A stretch of 11,008 bases of DNA, from positions 1-11,008 of the forward strand of contig JAFDWD010000876.1 of the NCBI GenBank assembly GCA_018268695.1. Reading direction: 5' to 3'. This document shows positions 1 to 5,664 of this stretch, piece after piece. The stretch comes from Actinomycetota bacterium. GTDB taxonomy: Bacteria; Actinomycetota; Thermoleophilia; Solirubrobacterales; 70-9. A program made the translations under genes and the position numbers. Numbering within the stretch: position 1 is the first letter of the stretch; each line of letters starts with the position of its first letter. The notes below the pieces were generated by a model. That model saw only the letters and a program-made list of their open reading frames with translations, had not been told where the DNA came from and made no database searches.

Positions 1-814
1 CCGGAGCCGTGGTCTGCAGCGCTTCGTCGACGAGGATGCCGTTCTCGAGCGCCAGGCCCGCGTCCCTGGCGAGGTCCGTTCGCGGGACGACTCCGATCCC
101 GACCACGGCCAGATCGCACTCGATCACCCGGCCGCTGCTGGTGCGTACTCGGCCGAGTACACCATCTCCCTCGAAGGCCTCGACACCCTCGCCGAGGACC
201 AGCTCGACACCGTGTCGCGCATGGAGGTCGCGATAGAAGGCACCGATCTCGGCGCCGAAGATGCGCTCGTTGGGCAGGGCGGTCGGGTCGATCAGGGTGA
301 CCTCGTGGCCGGTCTGGCGAGCCGATGCAGCAAACTCGCTGCCGATCCAGCCGGCTCCCACCACCGCGACGTGCCCGCCGCCGTCCAGTCGGTCCTGCAG
401 CAGGTCACAGTCGGCAAGGGTCCTGAGGTAGTGGATTCCGTCCATATCGGCGCCGGGAACCCTCAACCGCCGTGGCTCCGCGCCGGTCGCAAGCAGAAGT
501 CGGTCGTAGCCGAGCTCGCGGCCGTCCTTCAGCGTGACCTTGGCCAGGACGGGGTCGATCGCGGAGACGGTCGTATCCGTCATCAACGAGATCTCATGCT
601 CGGCGTAGAAGCCCTTCTCGTGGACGAAGGTCGACTCGCGATCTGACTCACCCCTGAGGTAGTCCTTGGTCAGCGGTGGCCGTTCGTAGGGCCGCTCGGA
701 CTCCGCGCCGATCAGCAGCACCCGCCCGTCGAATCCTCGCTCGCGCAGCTCCTCGGCCGCCTTTGCGCCAGCCAGACTCGCACCGACGATGATGAAGGTC
801 TCCTTTTTGCTCAT
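1..814 (-). CDS. FAD/NAD(P)H-dependent ferredoxin reductase-like oxidoreductase (partial, C-terminus beyond window)
   Basis: Reading leftward from the ATG at 814-812, an open frame of 271 codons runs off the window edge without a stop. The N-terminus (MSKKETFIIVGASLAGAKAA) is a Rossmann FAD-binding fold with GASLAG in place of the usual GxGxxG. It is followed by the RPYERPPLTKDYL segment typical of ferredoxin/rubredoxin reductases of the BphA4/HcaD type. A central LLLATGAEPRRL segment closes the FAD domain. A second dinucleotide fold, VAVVGAGWIGSEFA, begins near residue 150 and should bind NAD(P)H. The visible end, GILVDEALQTTAP, sits just before the conserved FAD-contacting segment. Relatives are about 400 residues, so roughly one third is missing. 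These flavoproteins pass electrons from NAD(P)H to a ferredoxin or rubredoxin; the partner is not visible. The gene is divergent from the sigma gene across a 149-bp gap. The AGAGG upstream of the start is a distant but plausible ribosome site. Confidence 0.9.
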   Translation of the reverse strand, partial: MSKKETFIIVGASLAGAKAAEELRERGFDGRVLLIGAESERPYERPPLTKDYLRGESDRESTFVHEKGFYAEHEISLMTDTTVSAIDPVLAKVTLKDGRELGYDRLLLATGAEPRRLRVPGADMDGIHYLRTLADCDLLQDRLDGGGHVAVVGAGWIGSEFAASARQTGHEVTLIDPTALPNERIFGAEIGAFYRDLHARHGVELVLGEGVEAFEGDGVLGRVRTSSGRVIECDLAVVGIGVVPRTDLARDAGLALENGILVDEALQTTAP

Positions 815-942
815 CGCGCACGCAACCTCTCTGATCGCGCCTCAAACCCGTGTGGCTCTTGGTCTGGTCGATTAGCGGCCGATCGGTCCGAAGTCTTACC
901 TCGAAAACGACAAGTCGGCGCCTGTGTGCCTTCCCCGTGAGG

Positions 943-968
943 TCGAGATGGGGACCTTTGCCCATGGC
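943..968 (+). promoter_or_regulatory. Palindromic element, copy 1 (sigma factor gene)
   Basis: TCGAGATGGG, eight bases, then CCCATGGC. ATGGG (948-952) and CCCAT (961-965) are inverted around the 8-base spacer. The same 26-bp element recurs at 2167-2192 ahead of the Gre-like gene. The two copies match at 20 of 26 positions and all six differences lie in the spacer. That pattern suits a dimeric regulator's operator or a small RNA hairpin. Here the element overlaps the chosen ATG of the sigma gene. No protein can be assigned to it from the sequence. Confidence 0.5.
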
Positions 969-1686
969 ATCAGAGAGGGAAAAGCCTGACGCTGAGGACA
1001 TGATCGGAACCACAGACGGGCCGACGCATCGACCAAGCGGGCCCGCTCGCAGACCGGGCTTGGACCCCGAGTCGCAGGCGTGGATCGATCGACTCACTCC
1101 TGGGAGCCCCGACCTCGAGGCAGGGATCGAGGATCTGCACTCCCTGCTCCTGAGGGGGGCCCGGTTCGAGATCGGCCGCCGTCGCGCGGCGCTGCCCCAT
1201 CTATGGGGCGATGACTACGACGACCTCGCCCAACAGAGCGCCGACGACGCCCTCCTTGCCGTGCTCCGCAAGCTCGATGATTTCCGGGGCGACAGCCGCT
1301 TCACCACCTGGGCATACAAGTTCGCTCTGTTGGAGGCCGCGGCGACGATCCGCTCTCGCGCCTGGCAGGGACGGGAGATACCGACCGAGCCCGATGATTG
1401 GACGCGGTTCGCCAGCCGCGGTCCGACGGCTCAAGATGAGCTCGAGACGAAAGACCTTCTCGGCGCATTGAAGGTCGCGATTTCGACCGACCTCAGCGCC
1501 CAGCAGCGCGAGGTTCTCGTGGCGGTCGCGCTCGACGATGTCCCGATCGACGTCCTGGCATCCCGGCGGGGCGCGAGCCGCGGTGCGATCTACAAGACCG
1601 TGCACGACGCCCGCCAAAAGCTCCGGGCAGCCATCGGAGCCGGTGGGATTGATCGTCGCCCGGTTTCGGACCAGGACCTTCGATAG
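964..1686 (+). CDS. ECF-type sigma-70 family RNA polymerase sigma factor
   Basis: A 240-residue sigma factor. Region 2 spans about residues 86-135, with DDALLAVLRKLDDFRGDSRF followed by TTWAYKFALLEAA. This is the core-RNA-polymerase-binding and -10-recognition helix bundle. Region 4 spans about 177-224 (LSAQQREVLVAVAL, then SRGAIYKTVHDARQKLRA) and is the -35-binding helix-turn-helix. There is no region 1.1 or 3, as in extracytoplasmic-function sigma factors. The frame is open from a GTG at 850, but those 38 extra residues show no sigma character, so I chose the ATG at 964; a weak GGGGA lies 9 bases upstream. The ATG at 1000 is an alternative. The start lies inside palindrome copy 1, which hints at control of this gene. 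Its TAG overlaps the GTG of the next gene (taGTG). No zinc-finger anti-sigma gene is visible beside it. The signal and regulon are unknown. Confidence 0.9.
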   Translation: MASEREKPDAEDMIGTTDGPTHRPSGPARRPGLDPESQAWIDRLTPGSPDLEAGIEDLHSLLLRGARFEIGRRRAALPHLWGDDYDDLAQQSADDALLAVLRKLDDFRGDSRFTTWAYKFALLEAAATIRSRAWQGREIPTEPDDWTRFASRGPTAQDELETKDLLGALKVAISTDLSAQQREVLVAVALDDVPIDVLASRRGASRGAIYKTVHDARQKLRAAIGAGGIDRRPVSDQDLR

Positions 1687-2081
1687 TGCCCGACCATCTC
1701 CCAGGCCGCGGGGCGCCTGACCGTGGCCCATGGTCACGCCAAGGCCGAACCGGGCTTTCGGTCGGCACCGTCATCGCCACCCCGGCGGCCGTCGACGCGA
1801 TCCTGCGACTTCGCGCCAGGCATCACGCGATCGCCTTTCGACAGAGTGCCGACCGTCAGGCCAGTGACAGGCCGAGCCCCCTGACCGAGACCGAACTGCC
1901 GCCCGGGATCAACGATCTCCAGTTGGGCGAGATCGGCGGGGTTCCGTTCTTGGTCGACGCCGACCAGTACAAGCGTTGGGGTTGCCCGGACCTGGTCGTA
2001 GACGTCATCGAGGGCGACGAGGAACCACCGCTTCGCGGAGGAGACGGTGGCCTCCGTCTCGCCCTCCGCGCCTCTCACTGA
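1686..2081 (+). CDS. DUF779-like protein lacking the family's cysteine motif
   Basis: A 131-residue protein whose body follows the DUF779 pattern as I remember it. TVIATPAAVDAILRLRARH (residues 28-46) is the N-terminal helix. FRQS stands where the family has FHQS. LGEIGGVPFLVDADQYKRW (80-98) and LVVDVIEG (103-110) make the core, and GGLRLALRASH forms the end. DUF779 proteins usually carry a Cys-Cys-Asp-Gly segment plus a further cysteine after FHQS. Here that stretch reads ADRQASDRPSP, with no cysteine; the only one is Cys100. About 25 N-terminal residues precede the conserved part. The start is the GTG sharing its first G with the sigma gene's TAG, so translation is probably coupled. DUF779 genes are often found beside aldehyde dehydrogenases and the function is not established. 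Here the protein occupies the place after an ECF sigma gene where an anti-sigma factor is commonly encoded. It could be a diverged regulator or a decaying gene. Confidence 0.7.
   Translation: MPDHLPGRGAPDRGPWSRQGRTGLSVGTVIATPAAVDAILRLRARHHAIAFRQSADRQASDRPSPLTETELPPGINDLQLGEIGGVPFLVDADQYKRWGCPDLVVDVIEGDEEPPLRGGDGGLRLALRASH
2041..2060 (+). other. Inverted repeat near the 3' end of the DUF779-like gene
   Basis: GAGACGG (2041-2047) and CCGTCTC (2054-2060) form a perfect 7-bp stem with a six-base loop, inside the last codons of the DUF779-like gene. No U-run follows, so it is not a classical terminator. It is the first of a series of inverted repeats that continues to the start of the Gre-like gene. 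Confidence 0.45.
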
Positions 2082-2112
2082 ACTGGACACTCCCGAAGGC
2101 GGACTGCCAGTT
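2081..2112 (+). other. Inverted repeat directly after the DUF779-like stop codon
   Basis: AACTGG (2081-2086) pairs with CCAGTT (2107-2112). The stem extends by CA (2088-2089) with TG (2105-2106) across a one-base A bulge. It begins on the last base of the stop codon. It lacks a T-tract, so it could be a weak terminator, a processing stem, or part of a leader for the next gene. Confidence 0.4.
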
Positions 2113-2129
2113 CCCTGGTGAACCGGTGA

Positions 2130-2166
2130 CCCGTCCTTTCAGCTCGGAGACGGGCTGAAGGTCTCC
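2130..2166 (+). promoter_or_regulatory. Three overlapping, mutually exclusive stems upstream of the Gre-like gene
   Basis: Three inverted repeats share bases. CCCGTC (2130-2135) pairs with GACGGG (2149-2154). CCTTTCAGC (2135-2143) pairs with GCTGAAGG (2154-2161), leaving one unpaired base. GGAGAC (2146-2151) pairs with GTCTCC (2161-2166). They compete for the same arms, so only one or a subset can form at a time, the geometry seen in attenuators and switching leaders. No promoter is clear, so whether this stretch is transcribed as a leader is unknown. Confidence 0.4.
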
Positions 2167-2192
2167 TCGAGATGGGTCTTTACGCCCATGGC
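2167..2192 (+). promoter_or_regulatory. Palindromic element, copy 2 (Gre-like gene)
   Basis: Second copy of TCGAGATGGG-N8-CCCATGGC, with arms at 2172-2176 and 2185-2189. It ends 33 bp before the ATG of the Gre-like gene. Arms and flanks are identical to copy 1 while the spacer has drifted, as expected if the arms are under selection. The ATG inside it (2188) opens a 24-codon frame that ends with TGA at 2260-2262, out of frame with and overlapping the Gre-like start. That frame has no convincing ribosome site. Confidence 0.5.
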
Positions 2193-2224
2193 CGACGACT
2201 CTGGGAACGGCAAGGATCATCGTT

Positions 2225-2806
2225 ATGACTACGACCTCACAAACGCAGACCGATGTCAATGACGAACCGAAGCGCTCGCGGGCCCGTGCCGCAGGCGCGC
2301 CACCCAGCGCCATCATCACGCGGGACGGCGAGCGTGCGCTGCGGGCGGAGCTCGGACGTGTCCGCCGCCAACTCGAGGGCGACATGGCACAGCGCCTACG
2401 CGAGGCCCGGGGCTTCGGTGCGCCGGCGGGCAATGACGATTACCTGCAGATCCAGGAGGAGGAAATCATCCTCGCCGTGCGGGCTGCCCGCCTCGAGGAG
2501 CTGCTGGAGAGGGCCGAAGTCATCGACGGCGGAACGCTCGACGGTAGGGCGGCGGTAGGCACGATCGTCGAGGTCAAGGACACCGAGAGCGGTGAGGTGA
2601 TCGAGCGTGAGCTGGTGGGCGGACATGAAGGACCGCGCGCCGACGCGGCCACGGCAGCGTCCCCGGTCGGTCAGGCCCTGATCGGCCGGGAGGCCGGCGA
2701 GATCGGTCTGGTTCAACTACCCGAAGGCAGGAGCCAGAGACTCGAAATCCTCACCGTTCGGCCGTCCGGACGAGCGCTTTCCCGAAAAAGGGTCTTGACT
2801 GCGTAG
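2225..2806 (+). CDS. GreA/GreB-family transcription factor, variant tip
   Basis: 193 residues, against about 158 for GreA. A charged, probably disordered N-terminus (residues 1-30) precedes a long antiparallel coiled coil (about 33-100; GERALRAELGRVRRQLEG, then EEEIILAVRAARLEELLERA). The C-terminal FKBP-like domain that docks on the beta' subunit spans about 108-178, with ASPVGQALIGREAGEIGLVQ and LEILTV. Gre factors enter the RNA polymerase secondary channel and trigger cleavage of backtracked transcripts using acidic residues at the coiled-coil tip. The GreA tip GDLSENAEY is replaced here by GAPAGNDDY (65-73), so the two key positions (Asp41 and Glu44 in E. coli) appear to be Ala and Gly, with Asp71-Asp72 nearby. 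Cleavage may be lost or altered. The start ATG has AAGGA 8 bases upstream. The 143-bp region before it holds nested inverted repeats and palindrome copy 2. Membership of the Gre fold is clear; activity is uncertain. Confidence 0.87.
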   Translation: MTTTSQTQTDVNDEPKRSRARAAGAPPSAIITRDGERALRAELGRVRRQLEGDMAQRLREARGFGAPAGNDDYLQIQEEEIILAVRAARLEELLERAEVIDGGTLDGRAAVGTIVEVKDTESGEVIERELVGGHEGPRADAATAASPVGQALIGREAGEIGLVQLPEGRSQRLEILTVRPSGRALSRKRVLTA

Positions 2807-2809
2807 TCG

Positions 2810-2872
2810 ATGTCCAGGGTGCCGCAAGCGTCGGACCGGACTCGCCCGATGATCGAGCGGATGAGCTGCTGA
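2810..2872 (+). CDS. Possible 20-codon leader ORF before cydA
   Basis: An ATG at 2810, just after the Gre-like stop, opens a 20-codon frame (begins MSRVPQASDR, ends ERMSC). Its TGA at 2870-2872 lies two bases before the cydA ATG at 2875. cydA has no clear Shine-Dalgarno sequence of its own, so ribosomes ending here could restart on cydA. The short frame also lacks a good ribosome site, and frames this small arise often by chance. I record it as a possibility only. Confidence 0.15.
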   Translation: MSRVPQASDRTRPMIERMSC

Positions 2873-2874
2873 TC

Positions 2875-4260
2875 ATGGATCTGCTGGTCGCGGCCGCGGA
2901 GCACGTCGGAGGGGCGCTTGGTCCGACTTCGCAGCCCGACCTGTTGGCGGCACGGCAGATGCAGGCGATGTCCTTCGTCGTCCACATCCCCCTGGTCTGC
3001 TTCGGTATCGCCTTCCCGACGATGGTCCTGTTCGCCGAGGGGCTCTGGCTCCGGACCGGCAAGCCCGCCTACAAGGCCCTGGCCAAGCGCTGGTCGAAGG
3101 TGATGATGATCCTCTTCGCCGTGGGGGTCGTCACCGGCACCATCCTGTCTTTCGAGTTCGGTCTGCTGTGGCCGAATCTCACCGCGACGTTCGGCGACGT
3201 GTTCGGGCTGGGCTTCGCGATCGAGGGCTTCTCCTTCTTCATCGAGGCGATCTTTATCGCCATCTATGTGTACGGATGGGACCGCCTCCCGGACCGATTG
3301 CATTTCCTCACCGGTATACCGATCGCCATCGCCGGGATCACCGGTTCGCTCAGCGTGATCTCGGTCAACGCCTGGATGAACCATCCGGGTGGCTTCGATG
3401 TGGTCGACGGAAAGGTGGTCAATGCCGACCCCTGGGTAGCCCTCTTCAACTATCACCTCTGGTACGAGTTCACGCACATGTACCTGGCCGGGTACATGGT
3501 CGCCGGCTTCCTGGTCGCCGGCGTCTATGCGGCGGCCTGGCTGAAGGGACGGCGCGATCTCTACCACCGTGCGGGCCTGATCATCGCGCTCACCTTCGCG
3601 ACGCTGGCGGCACCGGTCCAGATCGTCGTGGGCGACTGGGCCGGTCGGCAGGTCGCCGACGATCAGCCGGTCAAGCTGGCCGCCTTCGAGGGACTGGGAG
3701 AGACGACGAAGGGTGCCTCACTGCACCTTGGCGGCATCTACCAGGACGGCGAGGTCAAGTATGGGATCGGCATCCCGAAGCTGCTGTCCCTCCTCGCCTT
3801 CCACGAACCGGACGCGACCGTCCAGGGGCTGGATTCCGTCCCGCCACGCGACCGCCCGCCGGTCAACATCGTCCGTCTCAGCTTCCAGACGATGGTCGCG
3901 ATCGGGACCGCGCTGGCGGCGCTGGCCGCGTTCTACGTGGCGGTGTGGTGGAAACGACGGCGGCTGCCGCGCTCGCCCTGGTTCTACCGCGCCGTGATCG
4001 CCGCCGGCCCGCTGGCCTTGGTCGCCTTGATCGCCGGGTGGGTCACCACGGAGGTCGGCCGTCAGCCGTGGGTCGTCTACGGCTTCATGCGCACCAGGCA
4101 GGCGGTGACCAATGCCGGCGGTCTACCGGTCGCCTATATCGCCCTGGCCGCGGTCTACCTCTCTTTGCTGATCGGGGTCGTCTGGCTGCTGCGCCGGCTC
4201 GCCGGCCGCTCGCCTACGCTCGAGGTCGAAGCTCCCCTGGAGAGTGCCGATGCTCGCTGA
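2875..4260 (+). CDS. cydA: Cytochrome bd quinol oxidase subunit I
   Basis: 461 residues, multi-spanning. It is the heme-carrying subunit of cytochrome bd, which oxidises quinol and reduces oxygen to water at the membrane with high affinity and without pumping protons. Visible landmarks, by comparison with E. coli CydA: His37 in MSFVVHIPLVCFG (heme b595 ligand, His19); Glu117 and Glu124 in AIEGFSFFIEA (Glu99/Glu107, proton path and heme d area); His201 in FTHMYLAGY (heme b558 ligand, His186); Lys267 and Glu272 in QPVKLAAFEG (Q-loop quinol site); Met340 in FQTMVAIG (second b558 ligand, Met393); and the signature GRQPW at 395-399. The Q-loop is short, as in the many bacterial bd oxidases lacking the long E. 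coli insertion. All key residues are present. It overlaps cydB by 11 bp and lies 68 bp after the Gre-like gene. No strong ribosome site precedes the ATG. Confidence 0.97.
   Translation: MDLLVAAAEHVGGALGPTSQPDLLAARQMQAMSFVVHIPLVCFGIAFPTMVLFAEGLWLRTGKPAYKALAKRWSKVMMILFAVGVVTGTILSFEFGLLWPNLTATFGDVFGLGFAIEGFSFFIEAIFIAIYVYGWDRLPDRLHFLTGIPIAIAGITGSLSVISVNAWMNHPGGFDVVDGKVVNADPWVALFNYHLWYEFTHMYLAGYMVAGFLVAGVYAAAWLKGRRDLYHRAGLIIALTFATLAAPVQIVVGDWAGRQVADDQPVKLAAFEGLGETTKGASLHLGGIYQDGEVKYGIGIPKLLSLLAFHEPDATVQGLDSVPPRDRPPVNIVRLSFQTMVAIGTALAALAAFYVAVWWKRRRLPRSPWFYRAVIAAGPLALVALIAGWVTTEVGRQPWVVYGFMRTRQAVTNAGGLPVAYIALAAVYLSLLIGVVWLLRRLAGRSPTLEVEAPLESADAR
4239..4242 (+). promoter_or_regulatory. Ribosome binding site of cydB
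   Basis: GGAG inside the end of cydA lies 7 bases before the ATG at 4250 but only one base before the in-frame GTG at 4244. It therefore favours the ATG as the cydB start. Confidence 0.6.
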
Positions 4261-5317
4261 CCTCTGCCTCGCCCTGATCATCCTCGGACTCACCGCCTAC
4301 GCGGTGATGGGCGGCGCCGACTTCGGAGCCGGCTTCTGGGATCTGACCGCTGGCGGCGCCCACCGAGGGGGGCGGGTGAGGGGGATGGTGGCAAGGTCGA
4401 TGGGACCGGTCTGGGAGGCCAACCACGTCTGGCTGATCTTCGTCCTGGTGATCTTCTGGACCTGTTTTCCAGTCGCCTTCGGATCGACGATGTCGACGCT
4501 GTATGTACCGCTGTTCATCGCCACGATCGGGATCATCTTCCGCGGGACCGCCTTCGCCCTCCGGGGTCAGGCGGCGACGATCAACGAGGCCAGGGTGCTC
4601 GGCACCCTCTTTGCCCTGTCCTCGGTCCTGGTTCCGTTCTGCATGGGCGCGGCGCTCGGGGCGGTCGGCTCGGGGCGTGTGCCGATCGGAAATGCCGCCG
4701 GTGACCCGTTCGCGTCCTGGCTCAACCCGACCTCGATCCTGGTCGGGGCGCTCGCGGTGGTCACCGGCGCCTACCTGGCGGCGGTGTTCATGGCGGGAGA
4801 CGCGGCGCGAGGCGGGCTGCGTGATCTTGTCCGCGCCTTTCGTGGCCGGGCGCTGGCTTCCGGCGCAATGTCGGGCGTACTCGCGATCGGTGGGCTGATC
4901 GTGCTCCACGATGACGCGCGCAGCCTCTTCGACGGCCTCACCTCGTCCCCCGGTCTCTTCTTCGTCATCGGTTCGGCGCTGGCGGGAGCACTGACCATGG
5001 TGCTGGTCTGGCGGGAGAGCTTCGAGGCGGCCCGTTATTCCGCCGCGGCCGCGGTCGGCTGCGTGACCGTCGGCTGGGCGTTTGCCCAGTCGCCGTACCT
5101 GTTGCCCGAGGAGTTGACCCTGGAACAGGCCTCCGCCGGCGACACGACCCTGGTCGCGGTACTGGTCAGCGTGGCCGTCGGGATGATCCTGTTGGTGCCG
5201 TCCCTCTACCTCCTGTACTCATTTGTGCTCAAGGGGCGCCTCGACGAGGACTTCGAACCACTGGACCAACGCTTCCGACCACTGAGTGCCAACGACCATC
5301 CGAAGGAGGGACGATGA
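4250..5317 (+). CDS. cydB: Cytochrome bd quinol oxidase subunit II
   Basis: 355 residues, the structural partner of CydA. Family hallmarks are the first helix ending in GGADFGAGFWDL, then WEANHVWLIFVLVIFW and FRGTAFALRG, followed by hydrophobic helices to near residue 328. The length is close to the usual CydB. The tail (RLDEDFEPLDQRFRP and beyond) is hydrophilic and probably cytoplasmic. The gene overlaps cydA by 11 bp at its start. It overlaps the next small gene by 4 bp (ATGA), so the three are almost certainly co-transcribed and translationally coupled. No cydC or cydD transporter genes for oxidase assembly are seen in this window. Confidence 0.97.
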   Translation: MLADLCLALIILGLTAYAVMGGADFGAGFWDLTAGGAHRGGRVRGMVARSMGPVWEANHVWLIFVLVIFWTCFPVAFGSTMSTLYVPLFIATIGIIFRGTAFALRGQAATINEARVLGTLFALSSVLVPFCMGAALGAVGSGRVPIGNAAGDPFASWLNPTSILVGALAVVTGAYLAAVFMAGDAARGGLRDLVRAFRGRALASGAMSGVLAIGGLIVLHDDARSLFDGLTSSPGLFFVIGSALAGALTMVLVWRESFEAARYSAAAAVGCVTVGWAFAQSPYLLPEELTLEQASAGDTTLVAVLVSVAVGMILLVPSLYLLYSFVLKGRLDEDFEPLDQRFRPLSANDHPKEGR

Positions 5318-5499
5318 GCCGCTCGCCGCGTCCGCTCAACGTCGTGGTCCCGGCCTCCCTCGTCGTCGGGCTGGGGCTGATGCTCGCCTTCGATGCGACG
5401 GTCACCCGCGTCCTCGGGATGGCGCTGCTCCTGACCTTCATCGTCGGCGCCCTGTTCATGATCGCCGAGCCTCATTTTCTGGAACGCGATCAGCAATAG
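5314..5499 (+). CDS. Small two-helix membrane protein, candidate cytochrome bd accessory subunit
   Basis: 61 residues. A short basic N-terminus (MSRSPRPLN) is followed by a hydrophobic helix at about residues 9-26 (VVVPASLVVGLGLMLAF) and a second at about 33-50 (VLGMALLLTFIVGALFMIA), then a charged tail ending LERDQQ. The gene overlaps cydB as ATGA and has a near-perfect ribosome site, GGAGG at 5305-5309, four bases upstream, so it is very likely translated. Small single-helix subunits such as CydX and CydH are known to stabilise bd oxidases. This protein is longer, has two helices, and I recognise no match to those families. Its position makes a role in assembling or stabilising the CydAB complex the simplest reading, but that rests on context alone. 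Confidence 0.8.
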   Translation: MSRSPRPLNVVVPASLVVGLGLMLAFDATVTRVLGMALLLTFIVGALFMIAEPHFLERDQQ

Positions 5500-5521
5500 C
5501 GCCCGTCGAGTGGCGGTCACC

Positions 5522-5551
5522 TTAGGTTCCTGCGGCGGCCTCACGTATGAA
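5522..5551 (+). promoter_or_regulatory. Weak candidate promoter upstream of the universal stress protein gene
   Basis: TTAGGT (5522-5527) and TATGAA (5546-5551), 18 bp apart, resemble loose -35 and -10 boxes in the 165-bp gap before the universal stress gene. Only the -10 resembles consensus well, so this is a weak call. Confidence 0.2.
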
Positions 5552-5590
5552 TCCCGGCCCCGGCGACGCTAAGTCCTTGCGATGCGCACA

Positions 5591-5614
5591 AAGGCGCGCC
5601 GTACCTGGCGCCTT
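5591..5614 (+). other. Inverted repeat between the cyd operon and the universal stress gene
   Basis: AAGGCGC (5591-5597) and GCGCCTT (5608-5614) are perfect inverse complements around a 10-base loop. This lies 92 bp after the small membrane protein gene and 51 bp before the universal stress gene. Only TT and no longer T-run follows. It could be a Rho-independent-like terminator of the cyd operon or an element in the 5' leader of the stress gene. Confidence 0.4.
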
Positions 5615-5664
5615 CCGGTCAGCCGAAGGGCATGCCTCCCGCCGTGAGCAGAAAGGGGCCCACG

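Noticed and set aside
212..646. Plus-strand frame (144 codons) at the left edge
   Set aside because: It is antisense to the partial flavoprotein, which has two intact dinucleotide-binding folds and runs off the window edge.
850..963. N-terminal extension of the sigma factor from the GTG at 850
   Set aside because: The added 38 residues look like translated intergenic DNA, have no sigma homology and would leave the palindrome inside the coding region.
1990..2081. Frameshift at the C-terminus of the DUF779-like gene
   Set aside because: The ending GDGGLRLALRASH still matches the expected final strand in frame, so no shift is needed; only the cysteine segment has diverged.
2795..2823. TTGACT as a -35 box for cydA
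   Set aside because: No -10-like hexamer lies 16-18 bp downstream (GGTGCC at the expected place).
2713..3567. Minus-strand frame (284 codons) antisense to cydA
   Set aside because: Composition (Asp, Gly, Glu, Arg rich, no domains) is that of an antisense shadow; the opposite strand is clearly cydA.
3168..4277. Long plus-strand frame (369 codons) overlapping cydA in another frame
   Set aside because: Arg/Gly/Pro-rich translation typical of an out-of-frame reading of GC-rich coding DNA; cydA in the other frame has all its catalytic residues.
4214..4909. Minus-strand frame (231 codons) antisense to cydB
   Set aside because: Highly charged, no recognisable motif; cydB on the plus strand explains the openness.
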